Shown here piece by piece: positions 8,208 through 16,261 of a stretch of DNA of 64,000 nucleotides. Position 1 is the first letter of the stretch, and each line of letters starts with the position of its first letter. Source of the DNA: Szabonella alba (GTDB lineage Bacteria > Pseudomonadota > Alphaproteobacteria > Rhodobacterales > Rhodobacteraceae); the NCBI RefSeq assembly GCF_016765775.1, contig NZ_JAESVN010000002.1:124001-188000 (forward strand), given 5' to 3'. Under the pieces are notes generated by a model that saw nothing but the letters and a program-made list of their open reading frames with translations, was not told the origin of the DNA and ran no database searches. Made by a program: the position numbers and the translations under genes.

Positions 8208-8497
8208 GGCGGAACCTCTCTGCCCCCCGGGCGGTCTGGCGCAGCACCGATCCGATGCGCGCCCATGACCGCCTGCCCGCCCCGCTGCGCCATTGGGCCA
8301 TACAGGCCGCCCTGCCGTGGAGCGCCACCTCGCTGCTGCGGATCTGGCGGCGGGCGCTGGCGGAAACCGGATGTGAAGCCGCAGCCCTGAACCGGCTGCG
8401 CGCGGCCGAGGCTGCAAGGCTGGCCCGCGACGCCACCGCAGTCTGGGGGCTTGCCCATCCCCCGGCCCGCCCGCCCGGTCAAAGCCGGATGTTGTAG
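8204..8497 (+). CDS. DUF6525 family small protein
   Basis: A 97-residue basic protein whose ATG overlaps the COG0523 stop (ATGA at 8204-8207), so it is translationally coupled. The core [23 protein letters not shown], then RIWRRAL and [13 protein letters not shown] matches a small family common in Rhodobacteraceae that I recall as DUF6525. Function is unknown. Its coupling to a Zur-type gene suggests a metal-starvation link, by context only. Its end overlaps the convergent dadA end by 19 nt. Confidence 0.6.
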   Translation: MRRNLSAPRAVWRSTDPMRAHDRLPAPLRHWAIQAALPWSATSLLRIWRRALAETGCEAAALNRLRAAEAARLARDATAVWGLAHPPARPPGQSRML

Positions 8498-9744
8498 CGG
8501 TCCAGCGTCAGGCCATCAAAGGAAATCTCGGGTTCCTTGCCCAGCACCAGATCGGCCACCGCCCTGCCCGATCCGCAGGCCATGGTCCAGCCCAACGTAC
8601 CATGCCCGGTGTTCAGGAACAGGTTCGGATAGGGCGTGCCGCCCAGAACCGGCGTGCCGTCCGGTGTCATCGGGCGCAGGCCGGTCCAGCCTTCGAATTT
8701 CTCGACATCGCCGCCCTTGGGGAAAAGGTCATTGATGACATAGCGCACCGTATCGGTTGCATGCGGGCCAAGGCGGTTGGAGTATCCGGCAATCTCGGCG
8801 GTGCCTGCCACGCGGATGCGGTCGCCCAGCCGGGTGATCGCCACCTTGTGGGTTTCATCCATGATCGTCGATTGCGGGGCCATCGCGTCATCGGTGACAG
8901 GCAAGGTGACGGAATAGCCCTTCACCGGATAGACCGGCAGGCGCAACCCGATCGGGTTCAGCACGCGGGGGCCATAGGGGCCAAGGGCGCAGACATAGGC
9001 GTCACCCGTCACGCGGCCCTCCTTGTCGGTATCAACGCCCGCAACGCGGCCATTTTCAACCGCGATGCCCTCGATGCTCTGGCCGTAATGAAACTCGACC
9101 CCCAGTTCGGCGGCCTTTTCGGCCAGCGCCATGGTAAACAGCCGGCAATCCCCGGTCCGGTCGGCGGTCAGTTGCAGCCCGCCCACGAATTTCTCGCGCA
9201 CTTGGGCCAATGCCGGTTCGGCAGCGATGCAGCCCTCACGGTCCAGCACCTGAAACGGGCTGTCGAACTGGGCCAGAATTTCCTGATCGGCCTTCGATCC
9301 CTTCATCTGCTTTTCGGTGCGGAACAACTGTAGCGTGCCCTGCGACCGCCCGTCATATTCGATACCCGTTTCGGCAATCAGATCGGGCAGGCTGTCACGG
9401 CTGTAATTCGAGATCCTCACCATGCGCGACTTGTTCACCGCATAGGCGGCGTCATTGCAATTGGTCAGCATCTGCGCGCCCCATTTCCACATCGTGGGGC
9501 TGATCAGCGGCCAGATGAACAGCGGCCGGCGCTTCATGAACAGCCATTTCAGCGCCTTCACCGGAACGCCGGGCGCGGCCCAGGGGGAGGTCATGCCATA
9601 GGACAGCTCGCCCGCATTGGCATAGGAGGTTTCCAGCCCCGGACCCGGCTGCCGGTCCAGCACCACGACCTTGGCGCCGCCCTTTGCCAGATACCAGGCC
9701 GTCGTTACCCCGATCACACCCGCACCCATCACCACGACCTTCAT
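8479..9744 (-). CDS. dadA: D-amino acid dehydrogenase
   Basis: A 421-residue FAD enzyme that oxidises D-amino acids (typically D-alanine) to 2-oxo acids, passing electrons to the respiratory chain. The N-terminus MKVVVMGAGVIGVTTAWYLA is the FAD-binding GxGxxG fold, followed by LDRQPGPGLETSYANAG. The C-terminal LRPMTPDGTPVLGGTPYPNLFLNTGHGTLGWTMACGSG block is typical of DadA. I chose ATG 9744 because it starts exactly at the Rossmann strand; the frame extends 16 codons upstream without family similarity. No dadX racemase is adjacent. Confidence 0.9.
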   Translation of the reverse strand: MKVVVMGAGVIGVTTAWYLAKGGAKVVVLDRQPGPGLETSYANAGELSYGMTSPWAAPGVPVKALKWLFMKRRPLFIWPLISPTMWKWGAQMLTNCNDAAYAVNKSRMVRISNYSRDSLPDLIAETGIEYDGRSQGTLQLFRTEKQMKGSKADQEILAQFDSPFQVLDREGCIAAEPALAQVREKFVGGLQLTADRTGDCRLFTMALAEKAAELGVEFHYGQSIEGIAVENGRVAGVDTDKEGRVTGDAYVCALGPYGPRVLNPIGLRLPVYPVKGYSVTLPVTDDAMAPQSTIMDETHKVAITRLGDRIRVAGTAEIAGYSNRLGPHATDTVRYVINDLFPKGGDVEKFEGWTGLRPMTPDGTPVLGGTPYPNLFLNTGHGTLGWTMACGSGRAVADLVLGKEPEISFDGLTLDRYNIRL

Positions 9745-9867
9745 CGCCTGCCCCTTTCGCAACCTGTCATTCCTGCCAGCTTGCTTCGGCAAAGCCCGAA
9801 AGACAATGCCCCGCCCGGTCAGGGGCAGGGCAACGGGGTGGTCACAGGCTCAGGGCGGCTGTGCCGC

Positions 9868-10524
9868 TCAACCCGGGGCCTTGGCAAAACGCAGATAGGG
9901 CAGGCGGATGTCCAGCTCGCCGAAACGCTCCCGCGCCTGTTCGTCATTCAGGCTCAGCGCCACGATCACATCCTGACCGGGCTGCCAGTTCGCGGGCGTG
10001 GCCACCGGCACGCCATCGGTTGCGCGCACCGCATCCAGCGCGCGCAGGATCTCGGCAAAGTTGCGGCCCACCGACATCGGATAGGTCATGGTCAGGCGCA
10101 CTTTCTTGTCCGGCCCGACGATATAGACCGTGCGCACCGTCGCGGTATGGGCGGGGGCGCGCCCCTCGGTCGGCAGGTAATATTCGGCGGGCAGCATGTC
10201 ATAGGCCTTGGCCACGGTCAGCGATGTGTCGTCGATGATCGGGAAATCGGCAGGCGCGCCGCCAAAGGCCTCGATATCGCGCTTCCACTTGCCGTGATCC
10301 GCAACCGTATCCACCGAAACGCCGATCACCTTGGTGCCGCGTTTCGCGAATTCCGGTGCAAGCTGCGCCACCGCGCCGAATTCGGTCGTGCAGACCGGCG
10401 TGAAATCGCGCGGATGGCTGAAGATGATGCCATAGCTGTCACCCAGCCATTCATGAAAGCGGATCGTGCCTGCGGTGCTTTCCGCCGTGAAATCGGGGGC
10501 GGTGTCATTGATGCGGACGGACAT
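9868..10524 (-). CDS. 1-Cys peroxiredoxin (Prx6 subfamily)
   Basis: A 218-residue thiol peroxidase reducing hydrogen peroxide and organic hydroperoxides. The active site is HPRDFTPVCTTEFG with the peroxidatic Cys at residue 45; no other cysteine occurs in the protein, so it is a 1-Cys enzyme needing an external reductant. The long C-terminal extension (TYPMSVGRNFAEILRALDAV, then ANWQPGQDVIV) is Prx6-like. It is transcribed divergently from the aldehyde dehydrogenase gene, with a 229-nt gap that probably holds both promoters. Confidence 0.9.
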   Translation of the reverse strand: MSVRINDTAPDFTAESTAGTIRFHEWLGDSYGIIFSHPRDFTPVCTTEFGAVAQLAPEFAKRGTKVIGVSVDTVADHGKWKRDIEAFGGAPADFPIIDDTSLTVAKAYDMLPAEYYLPTEGRAPAHTATVRTVYIVGPDKKVRLTMTYPMSVGRNFAEILRALDAVRATDGVPVATPANWQPGQDVIVALSLNDEQARERFGELDIRLPYLRFAKAPG

Positions 10525-10753
10525 GCGAAATCTCCTTATCCCGTGCTGTCTGCCTTACAGATAGGCGCGGTGCAGGGGGCCTGCATCCCCCTTTCGGCCC
10601 CGCCTTGTAAAACGGGACAATCTTGCCCACCTCGATGAAAAGGCAAAACCGCGTTCGTCACTTTGTCGGGTTTGCGGAACGATTCCGGTCGTTCCTGCGC
10701 TTGCAGGCGGCAGGTTGCGGTGACAGGCTCTGCCCAACATGAAGGAGATCCCC
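10525..10753. promoter_or_regulatory. divergent promoter region of peroxiredoxin and aldehyde dehydrogenase
   Basis: A 229-nt noncoding gap between two divergent starts. It contains a G-run/C-run near-palindrome at about 10571-10593 (TGCAGGGGG, then TGCATCCCCC) that could fold, and a strong ribosome site AAGGAG at 10742-10747 for the + gene. I see no recognisable OxyR, Fnr or RegA operator. Confidence 0.35.
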
Positions 10754-12199
10754 ATGATCGAGAAACGCGAATTCTACATCAACGGCCAATGGGTCGCCCC
10801 CGCCAAGGCCCGCGACTGCGAGGTTATCAACCCCTCCTCCGAAGAGGTCTGCGCCGTCATCAGCCTTGGCGATCAGGCCGATACCGATGCCGCCGTGGCC
10901 GCCGCCAAGGCCGCCTTCCCGGCATGGGCCGCAACCGCACCCGCCGAGCGCAAGAAGGTCGTTGAGGGCATTCTTGAACAGTACAAGAAGCGCGCCGAGG
11001 AAATGGCACAGGCCATCAGCCTTGAAATGGGCGCGCCCATCAGCATGAGCCGCGACGATCAGGCCCCTTGCGTGTCCTGGCATATCGAGGGGTTCCTGCA
11101 GGCCTTTGACGATGTCGAATGGATCCGCCCGCTGGGACCGCATGCCCCCAGCACCCGCATCGCGATGGAGCCGATCGGCGTTGTCGGCCTGATCACGCCG
11201 TGGAACTGGCCGATGAATCAGGTCACGCTGAAGGCGATCCCTGCGCTGCTGGCGGGCTGCACCTGCGTGCTGAAACCATCCGAGGAGGCGCCGCTTTCGT
11301 CGCTGCTGTTCGCAGAATTCTGCCATGATGCGGGCGTGCCGCCGGGCGTGTTCAACCTTGTGAACGGCGATGGCGCAGGGGTGGGCAGCCAGTTGTCCAG
11401 CCATCCGGATGTGGAAATGATTTCCTTCACCGGGTCCACGCGGGCCGGCAAGGCTATTTCCAAGGCGGCGGCCGAAACGCTGAAGCGGGTGACGCTGGAA
11501 CTGGGCGGCAAGGGCGCCAACCTGATCTTTGCCGATGCCGATGACAAGGCGGTGGAACGCGGCGTCAAGCATATGATGTATAATTCGGGCCAAAGCTGCA
11601 ACGCGCCCTCGCGGATGCTGGTGGAACGCCCGGCCTATGACCGCGCGGTCGAGGTCGCGGCCCGTGTCGCATCGGAAACCGCCGTTGCACCGGCCAGTCA
11701 GGAAGGCGCCCATATCGGCCCGGTGGTGAACCGCCGCCAATGGGACCAGATTCAGGGCTATATCCAGAAGGGCATCGACGAAGGCGCGCGTCTGGTCGCG
11801 GGCGGTCCCGGCCTGCCGGAAGGCATGAACAAGGGCTTTTATGTCCGTCCGACCGTCTTTGCCGATGTGCGCCCGGGCATGACCATCGAACGGGAGGAGA
11901 TCTTCGGGCCGGTCCTGTCGATCATCCCCTTCGAGACCGAGGAAGAGGCGCTGCATATCGCCAATGACACACCTTACGGGCTGACCAACTATGTCCAGAC
12001 GCAGGATGGCCAGCGCCGCAACCGGCTGGCACGCGGTCTGAAATCCGGCATGGTGGAAACCAATGGCAAGTCGCGCGGACAGGCCGCACCCTTTGGCGGC
12101 GTCAAGGCCTCGGGCCGCGCGCGTGAGGGCGGCATCTGGGGCATCGAGGAATTCCTTGAGGTCAAGGCCATCTCGGGCTGGGACGACGCGGCCGAGTGA
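10754..12199 (+). CDS. NAD(P)-dependent aldehyde dehydrogenase
   Basis: A 481-residue ALDH-superfamily enzyme oxidising an aldehyde to an acid. Visible signatures are the cofactor-loop Asn in WNWPMNQ near 155, FTGSTRAGKAISK near 230, the general-base motif LELGGKGAN near 252, and the catalytic Cys in NSGQSCNAPSRM near 285. Its length is normal. ATG 10754 has a well-spaced AAGGAG; the ATG at 10739 overlaps that site. It is a single gene, with no obvious substrate from context, though it lies beside the sugar-acid-like cluster. Confidence 0.85.
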   Translation: MIEKREFYINGQWVAPAKARDCEVINPSSEEVCAVISLGDQADTDAAVAAAKAAFPAWAATAPAERKKVVEGILEQYKKRAEEMAQAISLEMGAPISMSRDDQAPCVSWHIEGFLQAFDDVEWIRPLGPHAPSTRIAMEPIGVVGLITPWNWPMNQVTLKAIPALLAGCTCVLKPSEEAPLSSLLFAEFCHDAGVPPGVFNLVNGDGAGVGSQLSSHPDVEMISFTGSTRAGKAISKAAAETLKRVTLELGGKGANLIFADADDKAVERGVKHMMYNSGQSCNAPSRMLVERPAYDRAVEVAARVASETAVAPASQEGAHIGPVVNRRQWDQIQGYIQKGIDEGARLVAGGPGLPEGMNKGFYVRPTVFADVRPGMTIEREEIFGPVLSIIPFETEEEALHIANDTPYGLTNYVQTQDGQRRNRLARGLKSGMVETNGKSRGQAAPFGGVKASGRAREGGIWGIEEFLEVKAISGWDDAAE

Positions 12200-12335
12200 T
12201 GTGATGGGGGCGGTGCCCTTCTGAAAGCCGGTTCAGGTTACAGGAACCGTCGGAGCGCGGGCGGATCAGGAAAGGCACGGCCTTTCCCCGCCCGCAGCGC
12301 CCGGTGAGCCAAATGATCGCTTCAGCATGGGCGAC

Positions 12336-12460
12336 AAAGGTCAGCGCCTGCCCCGGCGAGCGAGAAGTGCCCGCCATGGGCGGGGCGGGCACTGGCCGGG
12401 TGCTTTGGCCCCCGCCTTTCATCTTGCAAAACGACGTGCGTGGCCACGGCGATGGCCGTG
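12336..12460 (+). repeat. structured intergenic element, copy B
   Basis: This lies in the 315-nt gap between the aldehyde dehydrogenase and the convergent kinase gene. Hairpin 1 pairs AGTGCCCGCC (12366-12375) with GGCGGGCACT (12384-12393) around loop ATGGGCGG. Hairpin 2 pairs CACGGC (12445-12450) with GCCGTG (12455-12460) around loop GATG. Relative to copy A, one C-G pair is T-A in hairpin 1, and two pairs differ compensatorily in hairpin 2. Orientation (+) is the same as copy A. The remaining gap sequence up to 12514 includes another inverted repeat (CTTTGCC, TGAAGG and their complements, 12486-12526) running into the kinase stop. Confidence 0.6.
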
Positions 12461-12514
12461 TCCATGGCAATCGCAAGGGCGAGGTCTTTGCCTTGAAGGC
12501 TTGCGCCCCCCCCT

Positions 12515-13426
12515 TCAGGGGCAAAGCGCGCCGCGATGGCCGATCACATGGGCGGCCAGCCCTGCCCCCGCCTGCACCGATGCGGACAGATCCTGCCCGG
12601 TCAGCCAAGCGCCCAGAAAACCGGCGTTGAAACTGTCGCCCGCCGCCGTGCTGTCAACCACCCGTTCCACGACCACGGGCGCATGGTGCGCGCTTTTGCC
12701 TTCGGTCAGCGTCAGGATCTCCCCGCCGCCATTCTTGACCACCACCAGCCCCGCCCCGGCAGCCGCATAACGCGCCGCCGTTGCGGCAGGGTCGGCATCA
12801 CCGAAATGTGTCGCCTCATCCTCATGCGAGGGCAGGACGATATCGGCCAGCGCCGCCGCCTCCATCACCGCATCACACATCGCCGCCCCGTCGGGCCAGA
12901 GCCGGGGCCGCAGGTTCGGATCGAAGACCACGATCCCCCCCGCCGCCCGCGCGGTGCGCAAGGCGGCATGAAGGGTCGCGCGGCCCGCCCCCTCCAGCAC
13001 CGCCAGCGTGATGCCCGAAAGATAGATCACCCCGGCCCCGGCAAAGGCCCGGTCCAGCCGCGCGCGGTCCTCGGCCAGACGGCGGGCCGCACTTTGGCCA
13101 CGCCAATAGGAAAAGGAACGCTCTCCGTCCTTCAGTTCGATCATGTAAAGCCCCACCGTCCGGTCGGGCAACCGCGCCAGATGCGCGGTTCCGATCCCGG
13201 CATCGGTCAGGAAATCCAGCATCCGCGTTGACACTGCATCCGTGCCCACCGCGCTGAGGTAATCGACCGACCAGCCCGCCGGCAGGGCGCGGCGCAGATA
13301 CCATGCGGTGTTCAGCGTATCACCGGCAAATCCCATGCTGAAACTGGCCGGGGCATCCCCCGGTGCAAGCTCGATCATCGCCTCACCGACCGAGATGATA
13401 CGCGGGGAAATCTGCCTTGCCGTCAT
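12515..13426 (-). CDS. PfkB-family sugar kinase, 2-keto-3-deoxygluconate kinase-like
   Basis: A 303-residue ribokinase-fold kinase. The N-terminal SVGEAMIELAP and SMGFAGDTLNTAWYL resemble the substrate lid of KdgK proteins, with ERSFSYWRGQSAAR in the middle. The C-terminal VDSTAAGDSFNAGFLGAWL holds the anion hole and catalytic Asp. KdgK makes 2-keto-3-deoxy-6-phosphogluconate from KDG. I chose ATG 13426, with AAGGTG upstream; the open frame continues 93 codons further without family similarity. It is the last gene of the unit transcribed from 16148 and supports a sugar-acid substrate. The exact sugar is not proven. Confidence 0.8.
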   Translation of the reverse strand: MTARQISPRIISVGEAMIELAPGDAPASFSMGFAGDTLNTAWYLRRALPAGWSVDYLSAVGTDAVSTRMLDFLTDAGIGTAHLARLPDRTVGLYMIELKDGERSFSYWRGQSAARRLAEDRARLDRAFAGAGVIYLSGITLAVLEGAGRATLHAALRTARAAGGIVVFDPNLRPRLWPDGAAMCDAVMEAAALADIVLPSHEDEATHFGDADPAATAARYAAAGAGLVVVKNGGGEILTLTEGKSAHHAPVVVERVVDSTAAGDSFNAGFLGAWLTGQDLSASVQAGAGLAAHVIGHRGALCP

Positions 13427-13538
13427 CGGTTCACCTTGCAGGGCTGCCGCCGGGCGGGACCGTCCCGTCCGGGCCGGAATGCCGGGCCCGGAAACTGGCA
13501 TATCAGTTGCGGTGACGCAGGGAAAGACGCCCGGGGGC

Positions 13539-14210
13539 TCACCCCATGCGCAGCGGATCGGGCAGGCCGAAAATATCCTGCGCGCGCTCACCGGATGCCA
13601 GTCGTTTGCGCAGCATGTCTTCGCGGCGCAGCTTGTCCTCGCATCCCGGCAGCAGCGCCTCCAGCCGTTCAGGCGCGATTGCCACCAGCCCGTCATCATC
13701 CCCAAGGATCACATCGCCGGTCCGGATCATAAGCCCCGCGATGGAAACCGGCAGGCCGATACTGCCTTCGCGGGCGCTCAGCGGCCCCCTTGGATTGACG
13801 GTGCGGGTATAGACCGACAGGCCCGGCATGCGCCGGATCTCGGCCACATCGCGTACCGCGCCGTTGCAGACCACCCCGGCCACGCCTTTCGCAACCAGAT
13901 GCCCGCACAGGATATCGCCGATCATCGCATGGCTGCCATCGCCGCCCGCGTCGATCACCAGCACATCCCCCGCGGCCACCAGATCCATCGCCGCCTGAAC
14001 GGCCCCGAAATCGGGCGGCATGCAGCGCAGGGTCAGCGCGCGGCCGAACAGCGGCGGCTGTTCACCCGGCGGACAGATCGGGCGGATCGCCGGGTCGATC
14101 AGGCAATCCGGCCCGATATCGGCCGCAACCGAAGACGGAATAACCCGCCAGCGCGCCGCCATGGCGGGATCCAGCGGCGCGATCTGCGCGAGATGATGAA
14201 GGATCGGCAT
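13539..14210 (-). CDS. RraA-like protein, putative HMG/CHA-type aldolase or decarboxylase
   Basis: A 223-residue member of the RraA / class II pyruvate-aldolase-like family. Visible are GDVLVIDAGGDGSHAMIGD near 90, the active-site-like GVVCNGAVRDVAEIR near 120, and the RTGDVILGDDDGLVAI closing motif near 170. In catabolic operons these proteins are usually divalent-metal pyruvate aldolases or oxaloacetate-type decarboxylases rather than RNase E inhibitors. It sits between BKACE and the KDG-kinase-like gene, so a C-C cleavage step in the same pathway is the natural inference. Confidence 0.75.
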   Translation of the reverse strand: MPILHHLAQIAPLDPAMAARWRVIPSSVAADIGPDCLIDPAIRPICPPGEQPPLFGRALTLRCMPPDFGAVQAAMDLVAAGDVLVIDAGGDGSHAMIGDILCGHLVAKGVAGVVCNGAVRDVAEIRRMPGLSVYTRTVNPRGPLSAREGSIGLPVSIAGLMIRTGDVILGDDDGLVAIAPERLEALLPGCEDKLRREDMLRKRLASGERAQDIFGLPDPLRMG

Positions 14211-14272
14211 TGCAAATCTCCTTTTTCAAAACGGAATCCGGGCGCGCGGCCCGGTCAGATGATCCTGCCGGG

Positions 14273-15193
14273 TCAGAAATTCACCCGGTCGCCGCCTTTC
14301 AGGGCCAGCATCGCGCGGGCCTCATCCGGGGTTGCCACCTCCAGCCCCAGCCCTTCCAGAATGCGGCGCGCCTGCGTGACCTGTTCGGCATTCGACTGCG
14401 CCATCCGCCCCGGCCCGGACCACAGCGAATCCTCAAGCCCCACGCGGATATTGCCCCCCATCGCCGCCGACATGGCGGCAATGGGCAGCTGATGCCGCCC
14501 CGCCCCCAGCACCGACCAGACATAATCCTTGCCGAACAGCCGGTCGGCGGTGCGTTTCATATGCTGCACATCCTCGGGATGCGCGCCGATCCCGCCCATC
14601 AGGCCAAAGACCGTCTGCACGAACAGCGGCGCCTTCACCTTTCCCGCGTCAAGAAAATAGGCAAGGTTGTACAGATGCGAGGTGTCGTAGCATTCGAATT
14701 CAAACCGCGTGCCGGTTTCGGCCAGCGTATCCAGCACGAATTCAATATCCTGATAGGAATTGCGGAAAACGATATCGCGATTGCCCAGATGCTGCGCTTC
14801 CCAGTCATGGCGGAACTCGGTGAACCGCCCCAGCATCGGGAACAGCCCGAAATTCATCGACCCCATGTTAAGACTGGCCACCTCGGGCGCGAAATCGCGG
14901 GCGGGTTTTACCCGCTCGGCCACGGTCATATAGGGCGCGCCGCCGGTGGTCAGGTTCAGCACCGCATCGGTGCGCTGCTTGATGACCGGCAGAAACCGCG
15001 CAAACCCCTTGGCCGACTGATCGGGGCGGCCATCGGCATGACGGGCATGCAGATGGATGATCGCCGCCCCCGCCTCGGCCGCGCCCACGGCGGCCTCGAT
15101 GATCTCTTCGGGCGAGACCGGCAGGGCGGGCGACATAGACGGCGTATGAATCGCGCCCGTCACGGCGCAGGTGATGATGACTTTGCGGGCCAT
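14273..15193 (-). CDS. beta-keto acid cleavage enzyme (BKACE, DUF849 family)
   Basis: A 306-residue TIM-barrel enzyme of the Kce/BKACE family, which condenses a beta-keto acid with acetyl-CoA and yields acetoacetate plus a new acyl-CoA. Seen in sequence: N-terminal KVIITCAVTGAIHTP, the zinc ligands HLHARHADGRP near 47, NLTTGG near 80 and the C-terminal VGLEDSLW with the third metal ligand. I chose ATG 15193, where the conserved N-terminus begins. It lies 19 nt after a lambda-crystallin-type dehydrogenase, the same pairing as carnitine dehydrogenase with dehydrocarnitine cleavage enzyme. The presence of sugar-acid-like genes makes carnitine only one option. Confidence 0.85.
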   Translation of the reverse strand: MARKVIITCAVTGAIHTPSMSPALPVSPEEIIEAAVGAAEAGAAIIHLHARHADGRPDQSAKGFARFLPVIKQRTDAVLNLTTGGAPYMTVAERVKPARDFAPEVASLNMGSMNFGLFPMLGRFTEFRHDWEAQHLGNRDIVFRNSYQDIEFVLDTLAETGTRFEFECYDTSHLYNLAYFLDAGKVKAPLFVQTVFGLMGGIGAHPEDVQHMKRTADRLFGKDYVWSVLGAGRHQLPIAAMSAAMGGNIRVGLEDSLWSGPGRMAQSNAEQVTQARRILEGLGLEVATPDEARAMLALKGGDRVNF

Positions 15194-15212
15194 TGCGGGC
15201 TTCCTTCCGGTG

Positions 15213-16148
15213 TCAGAACTGCTTGAGATAGGCGGCAAGGCTGGCCAGCCTTTCATTGCGTCCGGCCGTCGCGACGGCCAGACGGTCGGGGTCAGGCCCA
15301 TGCGGCCAGGCCGCAAGAATGCGCGCGATCCGGTCATCGTCATAGACATCGGCCCGGGCCGGATCATCGGCCAGACGGCGATAGAACCCGGTATAGCGGG
15401 CGCAGTAATCCGCGATGCCGCCGGGCGCGTTCAGGTCGATGGTCGCGAAAGGCCCGATGAAGGACCAGCGCCGCGCCAGCCCGTCGGTCAGGGTCAGGTC
15501 CAGATCCTCGGGGCTGACCACACCATCAGCGACCAGCCGGAACGCCTCGGCCAGCAGCGCGCCCTGCAGCCGGTTCAGCACGAACCCGTCCACCGACCGG
15601 TTCAGCGTGATCGGTGTCTGGCCCACATCGCGGTAAACATCCTGCGCGCAGGCCATCGCCCTGGGCGCAGTCCAGGGCGCGCCACAGATCTCGACCAGCG
15701 GCACCAGATGCGGCGGATTGACCGGATGCCCCACCAGGCAGCGCGCCCGGCCCGGCACCGCTTTGGAAAAGATCTCGGGGATGATCGCCGAGGTGGAGGA
15801 GGCAAGGATCGCGTCGCGCGGGGCCAGCGCATCCATCCGGGCGAACAGATCCTGTTTCAGTTGCGGGTTCTCGGGGCCGTTTTCCTGCACGAAGGACACG
15901 CCCTGCAGGGCCGCCTCCATCGTATCGCAGACCGTCATCCGCGCCACCAGTTCGGCGGCAGGCGCAGTCAGACCGTGCCGGGCAAGGATTTCGGCATCCG
16001 CTGCTGCGGCCGCAAGAAACCCGTCCCGCGTGGCCGCATCCGGATCCCAGATCTGCACGGACCAGCCCGCCCGCGCAAAGACGACTGACCACGCGCGGCC
16101 GATCAGGCCCGCGCCGATGATGGCGGCGGTTCGGTTTTCGGGGGGCAA
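15213..16148 (-). CDS. 3-hydroxyacyl-CoA dehydrogenase family enzyme (L-carnitine / L-gulonate 3-dehydrogenase type)
   Basis: A 311-residue NAD-dependent dehydrogenase. The Rossmann motif is IIGAGLIGRAW at residues 10-20, the linker NGPENPQLKQDLFARMD follows near 90, and the catalytic-His motif is VGHPVNPPHLVPLVEI near 140. FVLNRLQGALLAEAFRLV starts the C-terminal helical domain. The length fits the lambda-crystallin branch (about 310-320 residues), which oxidises 3-hydroxy acids such as L-carnitine or L-gulonate, not CoA esters. It should supply the 3-keto acid for the BKACE gene downstream. It is the first gene after the palindromic operator. Confidence 0.78.
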   Translation of the reverse strand: MPPENRTAAIIGAGLIGRAWSVVFARAGWSVQIWDPDAATRDGFLAAAAADAEILARHGLTAPAAELVARMTVCDTMEAALQGVSFVQENGPENPQLKQDLFARMDALAPRDAILASSTSAIIPEIFSKAVPGRARCLVGHPVNPPHLVPLVEICGAPWTAPRAMACAQDVYRDVGQTPITLNRSVDGFVLNRLQGALLAEAFRLVADGVVSPEDLDLTLTDGLARRWSFIGPFATIDLNAPGGIADYCARYTGFYRRLADDPARADVYDDDRIARILAAWPHGPDPDRLAVATAGRNERLASLAAYLKQF

Positions 16149-16200
16149 GCGGATCTCCTCCTTGGTTCGGCAGTGGATTTGGCGGCGGGCATAGCCCTTG

Positions 16201-16219
16201 CTGTGATCTCAGATCACAG
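16201..16219. promoter_or_regulatory. 19-bp perfect palindrome, probable GntR operator
   Basis: CTGTGATCTCAGATCACAG consists of 9-bp arms around one central base. It is in the 113-nt gap between the divergent dehydrogenase and GntR/FCD genes, 53-71 bp from the dehydrogenase start and 43-61 bp from the regulator start. TGTGATC/GATCACA-type palindromes are common for FadR/FCD GntR proteins. Autoregulation and control of the dehydrogenase-BKACE-RraA-kinase unit are inferred from the position. Confidence 0.65.
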
Positions 16220-16261
16220 ATATCCTGCCACAGGCTATCCGTCCGGTCGAATGGAATTTTC

